DNA from: Burkholderiales bacterium
GTDB lineage: Bacteria > Pseudomonadota > Gammaproteobacteria > Burkholderiales > Burkholderiaceae_C
Direction of reading: 5' to 3'
Length of the DNA stretch: 64,000 nt
NCBI GenBank assembly: GCA_016223165.1
Contig: JACRPO010000003.1
Span: 1 to 64,000 of the forward strand
In this document: piece after piece, positions 15,631-24,245 of the stretch
Numbering within the stretch: the first letter of the stretch is position 1
Layout of the letters: each line of letters starts with the position of its first letter
Translations under genes and position numbers: made by a program
Notes under the pieces: model-generated
The model's input: only the letters and a program-made list of their open reading frames with translations
What the model was told of the DNA's origin: nothing
Database searches by the model: none

Positions 15631-17772
15631 ATGCCCTCATGCCCATGCCTTGCCCGGCCCGCCCGGCGGCGCAACCGCGCTGTCGCCCTGGTGCTTGCGC
15701 TGCTGTGCGCCGCGGCCACCCTCGCGGCCTGCGGTGCTGCCACCGTGGCCCAGGCGCCGGCCACGCCGCGGCAGGCCAACGCGACCACGCCGCCCCAGGC
15801 CGCGCTCGCGCCGCCGACGGCGCTGCACGTCGAAGGCGTGCCGCCGCTGGACGCCGCGCTGCTGCCGGCGCTGCGCCGCTACAGCGAAGTGGCCGGGCAC
15901 CAGTTCGTCGACTGGCACCCTTTGCTGCGCGAGATGCTGGTGGCGCACCGCGCGGCGGGCCAGAGCACGACGCAGCTCTATCGGCTGCGGCGGCCGCTCG
16001 GCGCGCTCGAGCCGCTCACCGACGGCGCCGATCCCGTGACCACGGCGCGCTGGGAGCCACGGCGCGGCCGCTTCATCCTCTTCGAGCGCGCAAGCCGCGG
16101 CGACGAGGCTTACCAGATCTACCGGCTGGACCCCGAGACCGCCGACACGCGCGCCGCGGTGCCCATCATGCCGAACGGCGAGCGGCACGGCCTTGCCGGC
16201 TTCATCGAGTCGAAGGGCCTGGCGCTCATCCTCTCGGTGCCGCTGGACCGCACGGCCGCGGGCAGCGGCAGCCGCACCCGGCCGTTGACGACACGGCTCA
16301 CGGCCGTGGATCCGCTGGCGCCCCATGTCCCGGCGGGCCGCCGCGTCATCGCCGACCTGCCCGGCACCGGCTGGTTCGGCGCCGAGGTCTCGCCCGACGA
16401 GACGCAGATCGCGTTGACGCGCTACTTCGCGGCCACGCATTCCGAGGCCTGGGTGGTGGACGTCGCCAGCGGCGCCGCGCGGCGCGTCCTGCCGGCCGCG
16501 GCCGACACCGCCACGCGTGCCGCGCACTTCGTCGCCGGCTGGACCGACGACGGCCGCGGCCTGTACACCGTCAGCGACCGCGCCGGCGAGTTCCGCGAGC
16601 TGATGCAGATCGACCTTGCGGGCGACCTTGCGGGCGGCCAGCTCACTCGTCTCACGCCGCACATCGCCTGGGATGTGAACGAAGGCGACCTCGGCATGGC
16701 CGGGGCGCCGCTGGCGATGGTGGCCAACGTCGACGGCCGCGACGAACTGCGGCTGATCGAGCGCGACGCGGCGCGCGCCGGCCGGCGCGAGCGCACGCTG
16801 CCGGCGTGGCCGTCGCTGGCCGGCAGCAGCGTCGGCCGCGTGCGCTTTCATCGCGCCAGCGGCGAGCTCGCCCTCGTGACCAGCAGCGCGCGCGGCCCCG
16901 GGCAGGTGTGGAGCCTGGACGTCGCCAGCGGCCGGCACGAGGCCTGGACGCAGGTGTCGGTGCCCGCGGGCCTGGACCTCTCGCAAGCGCCCGAGCAGCA
17001 GATCGTGCGCTGGAAGAGCTTCGACGGCCGCACGATCAGCGGCGTGCTGAGCCTGCCGCCGGCGCGCTTCACGGGCCGCAGGCCGGTGCTGCTGGCGATG
17101 CACGGCGGCCCCGAGGCGCAGGCGAAGCTGGGCTGGAACGGTCGCCTGAACTACCTGCTGCTCGAGCGTGGTGTCGCCATCCTCGAACCCAACGTGCGCG
17201 GCTCCAGCGGTTACGGCAAGACCTTCGTCGACCTCGACAACGGCCGCGCGCGCGAAGACTCGGTGAAAGACATGTCCGGCGCCATCGACTGGGCCGCCAC
17301 GCACCCGCGGCTGGACGGCGGCAAGGTCGTCGTCTCCGGTGGCAGCTACGGCGGCTACATGGCGCTCGCCGCGGCGACGCGGCTGTCCGACCGCATCGCC
17401 GGCGCCGCCTCGTCGGTGGGCATCAGCAACTTCGTCACCTTCCTCGAACGCACCGAGAGCTACCGCCGCGACCTGCGCCGCGCCGAGTACGGCGACGAGC
17501 GCGATCCGGCGATGCGCGAGTTCCTGCTCTCGATCTCGCCGCTGACGCATGCCGACAAGGTGAGCAAACCGCTGCTCGTGATGCAGGGCAGGAACGACCC
17601 GCGCGTGCCCTGGACCGAGAGCGAACAGATCGTGCGCCGGCTGCAGCAGCGCGGCGTGCCGGTGTGGTACCTGCTCGCCGACAACGAGGGGCACGGCTTC
17701 GCGCGGCGCGAGAACGCGGACTTCGCGCTCGCGACGCTGGTGAGGTTTCTGGAGGAGACGGTATTGCGGTGA
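15631..17772 (+). CDS. Prolyl-oligopeptidase family (S9) serine peptidase, lipoprotein
   Basis: A 713-residue enzyme. The N-terminus has an Arg-rich start, a hydrophobic core and the lipobox TLAACGAA, so it is probably anchored in the envelope. Residues about 60-440 form a beta-propeller gate and the C-terminal third is an alpha/beta hydrolase. The nucleophile is Ser in GGSYGGYM (about residue 571), the acid is Asp in RNDPRVPW and the base is His in NEGHGFARREN. This arrangement is typical of acylaminoacyl-peptidase/DPP-like S9 enzymes, which release short peptides from the N-terminus. It lies about 110 bp downstream of the PD40 lipoprotein in the same direction; a functional link is possible but unproven. 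Confidence 0.9.
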   Translation: MPSCPCLARPARRRNRAVALVLALLCAAATLAACGAATVAQAPATPRQANATTPPQAALAPPTALHVEGVPPLDAALLPALRRYSEVAGHQFVDWHPLLREMLVAHRAAGQSTTQLYRLRRPLGALEPLTDGADPVTTARWEPRRGRFILFERASRGDEAYQIYRLDPETADTRAAVPIMPNGERHGLAGFIESKGLALILSVPLDRTAAGSGSRTRPLTTRLTAVDPLAPHVPAGRRVIADLPGTGWFGAEVSPDETQIALTRYFAATHSEAWVVDVASGAARRVLPAAADTATRAAHFVAGWTDDGRGLYTVSDRAGEFRELMQIDLAGDLAGGQLTRLTPHIAWDVNEGDLGMAGAPLAMVANVDGRDELRLIERDAARAGRRERTLPAWPSLAGSSVGRVRFHRASGELALVTSSARGPGQVWSLDVASGRHEAWTQVSVPAGLDLSQAPEQQIVRWKSFDGRTISGVLSLPPARFTGRRPVLLAMHGGPEAQAKLGWNGRLNYLLLERGVAILEPNVRGSSGYGKTFVDLDNGRAREDSVKDMSGAIDWAATHPRLDGGKVVVSGGSYGGYMALAAATRLSDRIAGAASSVGISNFVTFLERTESYRRDLRRAEYGDERDPAMREFLLSISPLTHADKVSKPLLVMQGRNDPRVPWTESEQIVRRLQQRGVPVWYLLADNEGHGFARRENADFALATLVRFLEETVLR

Positions 17773-17826
17773 TCTGCGCCGGCTCGTCCGAGCGGCAACA
17801 CGCCGGTCCGCGGCCACTCCGGTCAG

Positions 17827-18315
17827 TCAGGGCAGCTTGTCGAGGTGCACACGCACCGCCTGGCGCTTCTCCGTGTCGGCGATGGCTGCCGCGAGGGCGG
17901 CGAAGTAGGCGGCGCGGTCGGGCGACGTGATGGCCGCGCGGCGTGCCAGCACCGCCGCGATCGGGCCCAGCGAGAGGGCGAGCACGCCCGCACTCGCCTC
18001 GACGAGCGAGTCGGGAATCATGCCGGGGCCGGCGCCGGCGGGGGCCGTGCCACGAGGGGCGCTGCGCGGGAGGGTGACCTGCTCGGCCAGTCGCTCGCAG
18101 AGCGTGGTCAGGTCGTGGCAATCGGGCACGCTGCGCCGCACGAGCACGGCCGCAATGGGCCCGACATGCCTGGCCAGCACGGCTTCCACGCGGCGCAGCA
18201 GGGCAGGATCCCAAGGGCCCTGCACCCTGTGCGGCGACAGCGTGCTGCCGACGCCCGCGATCAACGCCTGCTTGAACTCGGCCGCTCCGGCCAGGTGATC
18301 GGCGACATTCGACAC
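17827..18315 (-). CDS. Small protein with duplicated GPIAAVLxRR motif, partner of the winged-helix regulator
   Basis: A 162-residue protein with a GTG start at 18315 preceded by GAGGAG. It holds two copies of an alpha-helical block: VLARHVGPIAAVLVRRSV (about residues 45-62) and VLALSLGPIAAVLARRAA (about 115-132). Each is followed by a helix of the LCERLAEQV or FAALAAAIA type. Similar GPIAxVLxRRA blocks occur at the C-termini of bacterial signalling proteins such as serine/threonine kinases (a DUF of unknown function), so a regulatory or oligomerisation role is likely. It begins 26 bp after the winged-helix gene and should be co-transcribed with it. Confidence 0.7.
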   Translation of the reverse strand: MSNVADHLAGAAEFKQALIAGVGSTLSPHRVQGPWDPALLRRVEAVLARHVGPIAAVLVRRSVPDCHDLTTLCERLAEQVTLPRSAPRGTAPAGAGPGMIPDSLVEASAGVLALSLGPIAAVLARRAAITSPDRAAYFAALAAAIADTEKRQAVRVHLDKLP

Positions 18316-18341
18316 TCTCGGACTCCTCGAACCCAGGTGAA

Positions 18342-18656
18342 CTAGGCCGCGCGCGCCAGCGCCAGCGCAGCGATGCGGTAGCCCCGGCCCGGCAGCGTCT
18401 GGATCACCTCCCATCCAAGCTTGCGCCGGATGTTGCACAGGTGAATCCGCACCGCATTGCGCGACGACACCACGCCGCAGTGCGCCAGGAAGGCCACGAG
18501 TTCGGACTCGGCCCAGATCAGGCAGTTGGGCAGGAGCAGCGCTTCGATCAGCAGCCACTCGCGCGGCGTCATGGCGACAAGCCGCCCGCTGCGCCAGATG
18601 CACCGCTTCGACACCTCGATCTCCACCTCGTGCCCGCAACACATTCGCGAAACCAT
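18342..18656 (-). CDS. Stand-alone OmpR/PhoB-type winged-helix DNA-binding protein (no receiver domain)
   Basis: A 104-residue protein made of little more than a Trans_reg_C winged helix: LVAMTPREWLLIEALL, then a recognition-helix region SSRNAVRIHLCNIRRKLG, and the wing IQTLPGRGYRIAAL. No receiver domain or membrane segment precedes it, so it cannot be a phosphorylated response regulator by itself. It may be controlled by the partner protein encoded 26 bp downstream, or by Cys residues near its N-terminus (MCCGHEVE). It lies downstream of the cytochrome lipoprotein gene, separated by a strong hairpin. Confidence 0.85.
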   Translation of the reverse strand: MVSRMCCGHEVEIEVSKRCIWRSGRLVAMTPREWLLIEALLLPNCLIWAESELVAFLAHCGVVSSRNAVRIHLCNIRRKLGWEVIQTLPGRGYRIAALALARAA

Positions 18657-18674
18657 GCTTCTCTCCTCGAGCGC

Positions 18675-18702
18675 GCCCGGGTGATGACGGCATCACCCGG
18701 GC
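18675..18702 (-). terminator. Terminator-like hairpin between cytochrome lipoprotein and winged-helix genes
   Basis: An 11-bp perfect inverted repeat, GCCCGGGTGAT and ATCACCCGGGC, with a 6-nt loop, lies 18 bp after the stop of the monohaem lipoprotein gene and 18 bp before the winged-helix start. There is no T-tract, so it may be a partial terminator or an RNA-stabilising hairpin. Confidence 0.5.
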
Positions 18703-18720
18703 CCTTGCATCGGCAAGTCG

Positions 18721-19923
18721 CTACTTGACGCTGGCGATGTACGCCGCGAGATCCAGTCGGTTCTGCGTGGTCAGGCTCGTGTTCAGGCTCGAGTGACTGC
18801 CCACGCTGCTCAACACCGACGCCAATCCGGCCACCGTGTTCACCTTGGGATCACTGGCCTTGCTCGTGCCGTGGCAGTTCATGCACGTGCTGTTGTAGAG
18901 CGCCAACCCGGCTGCCACGTTGCCGACTGCCGGCGGAGGCGCGGGTGGCGGAGGCGGTGGCGGCGGCGGGGGCGGCGGCGCAGGGGCGGGCGGAGGAGGT
19001 GCGGGCGGAGGCGGCGGTGGCGGGGTCGGCGAAGGCGGAGGAGGAGGCGGCGGCGGAGGTGCAGGCGGCGGCGTGACCGCGCCCGAGCTCGCGGTCCAGC
19101 TTCCCATGTCGCCGGCCGCGGGCCCGGTGAGGGTGCCCGCCAGACCGCCGTCGGTCGCGACCTGGCCGGTGGCGCGGATCACGAGATGGTCTCTTGCCTT
19201 GAACGTGAGGCTGACCGTGCCGGTCGCGCCGATCGTGCCCTCGACCCTGTAGCTGCGGGTCATGCCGCTACCCGCCCCCACACGGCCCAGCGCCGCGATC
19301 CTGGCGTCGACCTCGAGCGTCAGCGCGGCCATGTCGGCGTGGTAGCGCTCGGTACGGTCCCTGAAGGCGGCTCTGAAGATCTGCAGGGCCTCGGTTTGCG
19401 CCGCAGTGCGCTTCCTGCTGCCGTCGGTCGGGGCGCCCGCGGCCAACGCGGCCTTCAAGGTCTGCGTCAAGGCCTCGACGTCGGACTTGTAGGCCGTGCG
19501 CAGATCAGCAAGCCTGGCGCGCAGCTCGTCTCTCAGCGCCTGCAACTGCGTGTCCGAGTCGGCACCTCCGGTCGAGTCCGCTGCCGTCGGAACCAGCGTC
19601 CCCTCGACCTCGGTGACACCGTCTTCGACCTCGCTCTTGAGCATCAACGTGCCGGCGATGCTGCGGCCCAGGTCGGGGCCGGCCGTGAAGGTGGCGGCGA
19701 AGGCATAGAGCGTCTGCCCCATCACCGTCTCGCTGCCCGCCTCGCCGCCGGACGATGTGCGGACGCGCAGCGCCGTCGCCGTGTCGACCACGTCGACACC
19801 GGCACCCGTGGCCGCGGCGTCGGTGGCGCTCGACGATCCATGGCCGCCTCCGCATCCGTACAGGACCGCCACCGCCACGCTCAGCGCCGTCAGCCTCAGG
19901 GCTTTCGATCTCATTGCATTCAT
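18721..19923 (-). CDS. Lipoprotein with polyproline linker and C-terminal monohaem cytochrome c domain
   Basis: A 400-residue protein. The start is the ATG at 19923, behind an AGAGGA element. The signal ends VAVLYGCGGG (lipobox Cys). Residues about 30-270 are a novel, partly coiled region with no recognised domain. They are followed by about 55 residues dominated by Pro with few Ala, Ser and Thr, then a 60-residue cytochrome c domain with a single CMNCHG and the usual LDLAAYIASVK C-terminal helix. A long rigid polyproline arm would hold the haem away from the anchored domain, suggesting electron transfer to a partner across a gap. It lies about 440 bp downstream of the multihaem operon in the same direction, so it may serve the same system. 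Confidence 0.85.
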   Translation of the reverse strand: MNAMRSKALRLTALSVAVAVLYGCGGGHGSSSATDAAATGAGVDVVDTATALRVRTSSGGEAGSETVMGQTLYAFAATFTAGPDLGRSIAGTLMLKSEVEDGVTEVEGTLVPTAADSTGGADSDTQLQALRDELRARLADLRTAYKSDVEALTQTLKAALAAGAPTDGSRKRTAAQTEALQIFRAAFRDRTERYHADMAALTLEVDARIAALGRVGAGSGMTRSYRVEGTIGATGTVSLTFKARDHLVIRATGQVATDGGLAGTLTGPAAGDMGSWTASSGAVTPPPAPPPPPPPPPSPTPPPPPPPAPPPPAPAPPPPPPPPPPPPAPPPAVGNVAAGLALYNSTCMNCHGTSKASDPKVNTVAGLASVLSSVGSHSSLNTSLTTQNRLDLAAYIASVK

Positions 19924-20362
19924 GCCTTGTTCCTCTGTGGACGATTCGACCGAAAAGGCCAGGCGGGTTTGATTCGACGGATCCACGCAAGCCCATTCGA
20001 AATGCGCCAACGAAGCTTCGCGCGATAGCTGCAAAACTCCGAAAGGCGAGCGAAAGATAACGACGAATCCTCTCGCGAGGGCATGTTTGCCCCGGGGTAT
20101 TACCTCGGTAACTCCGGGTCGGCATTCGGGTACATCGATTTGTTCAGGTCTTACTAAGATTTGGTCCGGACGGCACGCTCTTGAATCGCGGACTTCGCAC
20201 GCTCAGAAAATTCCCAGCGAATATTCGACCACCGTTGCGGCAAACCCCGCAAAGTGCCGGCGCAATGCAGCGTCGCCGCATCGGCGCAAGCCGCTGCGGC
20301 GGCGCGGCCGGTGCTGGGCGCGGTGGTGTTGCAGGCCGAGCCGGCACGCGCTCCTTGCAGAC
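19924..20362. other. Intergenic region with palindromic elements, likely promoter region of the monohaem lipoprotein gene
   Basis: 439 bp without a credible gene and noticeably less GC-rich than its surroundings. TTACC-TC-GGTAA at 20100-20111 is a perfect 5-bp inverted repeat, flanked by CCCCGGGG and CTCCGGG. I see no clear -10/-35 pair, so this is only a candidate regulatory region for the minus-strand gene at 19923. Confidence 0.4.
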
Positions 20363-21664
20363 TCAGGCGCCGTGATGCGTCTCGAACGCCACGCCCGCCT
20401 TCTGCAGCAGCCCGATCGGCAGCTGCCCGCCGGTGCAGACGATCACCGCGTCGTTGCGCAAGCTCTTCTCGCCCTGCGTCGTCTTCAGCTGCACACGGCC
20501 GGGCTCGATCGACGTGACGGTCGATTCCAGCTCCACCGCCACGCGACCCGCCGCCTGCTGCGCGGCCAGGCCGTCGCGGTTGCGCGCCTTCACGCGCGAG
20601 AAGGCGGCGCTGCGATACGACAGCGTGACCGTGGTGCCCGGGCGCTCGGCGAGCGCGAGTGCGGCTTCGAGCGCGCTGTCGCCGCCGCCCACCACGAGCA
20701 CGGCCTGGCCGTCGTACTGCGCCGGGTCGACGAGGCGGTAGACGACCTGCGGCCCGTCCTCGCCGGGCACCTCCAGCTTGCGCGGCGTGCCGCGCCGCCC
20801 CATCGTGAGCAGCACGCTGCGTGCGCGGTACGTGCCGCGGGTGGTGGTGACCGCGAAGCCCTCGCCTTCGTTGCGGGCCAGGCTGGCCAGGTTCAGCATG
20901 CACTCGCTGAAGCGGATCTGCAGCTTCGTGCGCGCCACCACGCCCTGCCAGAACTCGAGCAGCTTCTCCTTGCGCACGTCGGTGAAGCGCATCGTGCCCA
21001 CGAGCGCCAGCTTCACCGGCGCCGTCATCGCCACCTTGTGGCGCGGGTAGTGGAAGACGGCGCCGCCCAGAGAGGGCTCCTGCTCGATGAGCAGGTAGCG
21101 CAGCTGGTGCTCCATCGCCGCCAGCCCGGCCGAGAGGCCGGCCGGGCCGCAGCCGACGATGATCACGTCGTAGTCCGGCGAAGGCGCGCCGCGGCGCTTG
21201 CGGATCGCCTCCATCGCCTGCCGCCCCTGCTCGGCCGCCTTGCGGATGAGGCCCATGCCGCCGAGCTCGCCGGCGATGTAGAGACCGGGCACGTTGGTCT
21301 CGAACTGCGGCGTCAGGCGCGGGATCTCGATGCCGCGCCGCTCGGTGCCGAAGACGAGCCGGATGGCATCGAGCGGGCAGGCCGCGGCACAGGCACCGTG
21401 GCCGATGCAGGCCGAGCCGTTGATCAGCGCCGCCTTGCCGTCGACCATGCCGAGCGCACCCTCGGGGCAGGCGGCCACGCACGAAGCCGAGCCGAGGCAG
21501 CGCCGCGGGTCCACCACCGGGTGCAGCGAAGGCGGCTCGGCGAGGCCGCCCTCGATGGACTGCTGCAGCTGCGCGCGGCTGCGGCGGTCCACGTGCCGGC
21601 GGCGCCAGAGGTAGGCGCCCCAGGCCAGCGCCATCAGCGCGGCATACAGCCAGAGCAGTTCCAC
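20363..21664 (-). CDS. Membrane-anchored ferredoxin/flavoprotein oxidoreductase
   Basis: A 433-residue protein with a GTG start at 21664, 13 bp after the outer-membrane protein stop. Residues 1-18 form one membrane segment. Residues about 50-110 carry two 4Fe-4S clusters: CLGSASCVAACP and CIGHGACAAACP. The rest is a thioredoxin-reductase-like flavoprotein with FAD motif VIIVGCGPAGLSAG, NAD(P)H motif VLVVGGGDSALEAAL and the C-terminal FAD contact VIVCTGGQLP. No CxxC redox pair is seen where thioredoxin reductase has one, so electrons should pass between NAD(P)H, FAD and the iron-sulfur clusters. As last gene of the multihaem operon it could link the conduit to the cytoplasmic NAD(P)H pool (inference). 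Confidence 0.88.
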   Translation of the reverse strand: MELLWLYAALMALAWGAYLWRRRHVDRRSRAQLQQSIEGGLAEPPSLHPVVDPRRCLGSASCVAACPEGALGMVDGKAALINGSACIGHGACAAACPLDAIRLVFGTERRGIEIPRLTPQFETNVPGLYIAGELGGMGLIRKAAEQGRQAMEAIRKRRGAPSPDYDVIIVGCGPAGLSAGLAAMEHQLRYLLIEQEPSLGGAVFHYPRHKVAMTAPVKLALVGTMRFTDVRKEKLLEFWQGVVARTKLQIRFSECMLNLASLARNEGEGFAVTTTRGTYRARSVLLTMGRRGTPRKLEVPGEDGPQVVYRLVDPAQYDGQAVLVVGGGDSALEAALALAERPGTTVTLSYRSAAFSRVKARNRDGLAAQQAAGRVAVELESTVTSIEPGRVQLKTTQGEKSLRNDAVIVCTGGQLPIGLLQKAGVAFETHHGA

Positions 21665-21677
21665 GACCGGATCCGAA

Positions 21678-24245
21678 TCAGAACTCGTAGCGCGTGCCGA
21701 GCGAGTAGTTGACGCGCCGCGTCGACTCGCGCGTGGTGATCGTCATCGTCGGGTCGGCGGGGTCGGGCGCGAGGCGCGTCGCGCGCCCGATCTCGTAGGT
21801 GAGGCTGCTCTCCACCGTCCAAGGCTTGAGGCCGCGCCAGGTGAGGCGCAGCGCCGGCGTGACGCGCTGGTTGGTGCTGCCCTCGGGCGTCTTGTCGCGG
21901 TAGAGCTGCAACGAAGGTTCGATCTGCCAGGCCGGGCCGAGATAGCTCGAGTGGTTGTAGCCGACCAGCACGCCCTCGATCGAGCGGCCGTTGATCACCG
22001 TCGTCGACCACACGTGCGTGTCGCGCGGCGTGAACAGGTTGGCGCCGATCACCTGGAAGTTCAGCGCGTAGAGGTTGCCGCTCGCCGGCTGGCCGTTCTC
22101 GAAGCCGGGCACGCCCGGCACGGGCGGGATGGCGCCGGTGCTCGTGAGCTGCACGTTGGCGCCGAGCTGCCAGGTCTTGTCCAGCGGCCGCGTGAAGCCG
22201 AGCTGCGCCTGCGTGACGAAGGGCGTCGTCGCGCGCACCTGCTCGCGCAGCACGTCGATCGGGGTGGTGGCGAGCCGGTCGGCGATGCGCTCGAAGCGAA
22301 CGCCGGGCTGCGCCGGGTCTTCGAACGTGAGCGCATTGCCCAGCGCCAGCAGCGGCAGCGCGCGCTTGTCGTACAGCACGTTGACGACGCTGCCGTCGCC
22401 GAACACCCAGGTGCCCTGCACGGTGGCGATGTTCATCGTCTTGAACAGCAGGTCGTGGTCGAGCTGCGCGAAGACCGAGGCGCCGTCCTTGAAGTAGCGC
22501 GCCTCCAGGCCGATGGCACGGCGGTCGATCTCGGCATCGATCTTCTGCTCGATGCCGTAGAAGGCGAGGCCGAGGTCGGGCACGAGGCCGTCGGCGTCGA
22601 TGGCGCCGCCGAAGAAGCGCCGCTTCGACGAGAAGAACTTGTCCACCGGCTGGCCGCCTACCGCGCTGAGCTTGATGCCCGGATGCACGACGACCTGGCC
22701 GCTGGCGCCGTCGAAGCGGCCGAGCACGCCGCCGCCCTGCGGCGACTGCCGGCCCAGGCGCACACCCCAGCCGCTGGGCAGGGCCTTGTAGTCGAAGTAC
22801 AGCGACGAGAGGCGGTTGCGGCTCTTGTCGGTGCGCTCGAGGTCGCTGGTGTAGGAGTCGCGCAGCACGAAGCGCATGTCCTGGTCGCCGTCGCGCTGGC
22901 GCCAGGCGAAGTCGACGTCGCCGAGCAGCTGGCGCGTGCGGTCCGAAGAGAGCAGCGGCTCACCGGGTGTGGCGGGCAGGCCGCCGACCGGCGAATCCTT
23001 GAACTCCTGGCTGCGCACCTGGCCGTTGCCGCCGAAGTAGGTGAGGCCGGCGGAGCCGGTGATGAGCGTGAGCGTGGGCGCGGCCGGACGTGGCCGCGCG
23101 GGTGCCGCGGCCGTGGCGTCGGTGGGGGCCGACGCCGCGCCCGCGGGCGGCCGGGCCGGGCCCGGCGCCCCGGCGAGGGCACCCGTGCCGGCGGCGGCCG
23201 GCAGCGCGGCCAGCTCGCGTCGCACACGATCGCTGCCCTCGCCGCTCGGGTATTGGCGCAGGTACGACTCGAACTCCAGCCGCGCGCGGCGGTGGTCGCC
23301 CATGCGCGCGCGGGTCACGCCGGCCAGCTCCAGCGCCTCGCGCGTGTAGCGGTTGGGCGGCAGTGCGAGCAGGTCGTTGGCGGCGTCGAGCGCCGCCGCG
23401 TGCGCGCCGCGTGCCAACGCCTGGCGGCCAGTGTCGAGCAGCGCTGCGGCGGTGAGCTGCACCGCGGCGGGCGACATGCCGGTGGGCGCTTCGGTTGCCG
23501 CCGGCTCGCTCGCCGCGCCGGCGGGCGCAGAAGGGGCCGGTGGTGCCGCAGGCGCCGCGGGTGCCGCGGGTGCCGCGGGTGACGCGGGTGACGCGGGTGA
23601 CGCGGGTGCCGAGGCCGCAGGCGCGGACGCCGCGCCGGCAGGTGCCGACGCGGCGGACGGCGCTGGCACAGGCGCGGGCACCGCGGAGGGCGCCGCGGGC
23701 AGCGGCGGGGTGGGCACCCGCGCCGGTGCCACGGGAGGCGGCATCGGCACCGGGGCGGCCCTCGGCGCTGGCGTGCTTGCGGCCGGGCCCGGCCAGTCGT
23801 GCAGGACGATCTCCAGGCTGCGCCCGCCGGCCCCGGCGCGCACGCTCAGGCGTGCCACGCCGGTGGCGCGCACGACGAGGCGGCGGCCGCGGATGTCCGC
23901 TTCCGGGTCGTCGGTCAGTTCCACGTCGGGCAGGCCCTGCCGCGCGCCGAAGCGCAGCGCCTGCGTCGAACGCAGCTGCGCGTTCGTGCTCGACACGAGC
24001 GCGTAGTAGATCGACAGCAGCGCCGCACGGTCGGCGGCGACGCTGCGCTGCAGCTGCACCTGCTCGGTGAAGCGCAGCAGCATCACCGTGTTCGGCCCCT
24101 CGCGGCGGGAATCGACCTGGTCGATCGCCTGGGCCTGCGCGGCAGCGCAGGCGACGAGGGCCGCCGCGGCGACGAGACCATGGGCGCGGTTGAAGCGATG
24201 CGCGGGGAAACTGGACGACGTGTAGGACAAGACAGGGGACCTCAC
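21678..24245 (-). CDS. Outer-membrane beta-barrel protein with periplasmic AMIN/TPR-like region (multihaem operon)
   Basis: An 855-residue protein. The GTG at 24245 overlaps the upstream stop (GTGA). It has a signal peptide (LVAAAALVACAAAQAQA), an N-terminal beta-rich domain resembling AMIN (about residues 40-150), and a long Pro/Ala linker containing the 9-bp array at 23542-23613. A TPR-like pair of helices follows (ALLDTGRQALARGAHAAALDAANDLL and onward). The last 480 residues alternate aromatic/polar strands typical of a barrel and end with RVNYSLGTRYEF, a C-terminal Phe as expected for Bam-inserted proteins. It follows two multihaem cytochrome genes, so it may be the porin that holds a cytochrome or exposes one at the surface, as MtrB does for MtrA/MtrC; it is not obviously MtrB. 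Confidence 0.8.
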   Translation of the reverse strand: MRSPVLSYTSSSFPAHRFNRAHGLVAAAALVACAAAQAQAIDQVDSRREGPNTVMLLRFTEQVQLQRSVAADRAALLSIYYALVSSTNAQLRSTQALRFGARQGLPDVELTDDPEADIRGRRLVVRATGVARLSVRAGAGGRSLEIVLHDWPGPAASTPAPRAAPVPMPPPVAPARVPTPPLPAAPSAVPAPVPAPSAASAPAGAASAPAASAPASPASPASPAAPAAPAAPAAPPAPSAPAGAASEPAATEAPTGMSPAAVQLTAAALLDTGRQALARGAHAAALDAANDLLALPPNRYTREALELAGVTRARMGDHRRARLEFESYLRQYPSGEGSDRVRRELAALPAAAGTGALAGAPGPARPPAGAASAPTDATAAAPARPRPAAPTLTLITGSAGLTYFGGNGQVRSQEFKDSPVGGLPATPGEPLLSSDRTRQLLGDVDFAWRQRDGDQDMRFVLRDSYTSDLERTDKSRNRLSSLYFDYKALPSGWGVRLGRQSPQGGGVLGRFDGASGQVVVHPGIKLSAVGGQPVDKFFSSKRRFFGGAIDADGLVPDLGLAFYGIEQKIDAEIDRRAIGLEARYFKDGASVFAQLDHDLLFKTMNIATVQGTWVFGDGSVVNVLYDKRALPLLALGNALTFEDPAQPGVRFERIADRLATTPIDVLREQVRATTPFVTQAQLGFTRPLDKTWQLGANVQLTSTGAIPPVPGVPGFENGQPASGNLYALNFQVIGANLFTPRDTHVWSTTVINGRSIEGVLVGYNHSSYLGPAWQIEPSLQLYRDKTPEGSTNQRVTPALRLTWRGLKPWTVESSLTYEIGRATRLAPDPADPTMTITTRESTRRVNYSLGTRYEF
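23542..23613. repeat. 9-bp tandem repeat, eight units, in the outer-membrane protein linker
   Basis: Eight units of GGTGCCGCG/GGTGACGCG type (plus strand) encode Ala-Pro-Ala and Ser-Pro-Ala triplets in the linker of the barrel protein. The three GGTGACGCG copies are adjacent, which indicates local duplication. Confidence 0.9.

Noticed and set aside
15639..17930. 763-codon frame in another phase over the S9 peptidase
   Set aside because: Arg-rich shadow; the peptidase frame has signal, propeller and complete triad.
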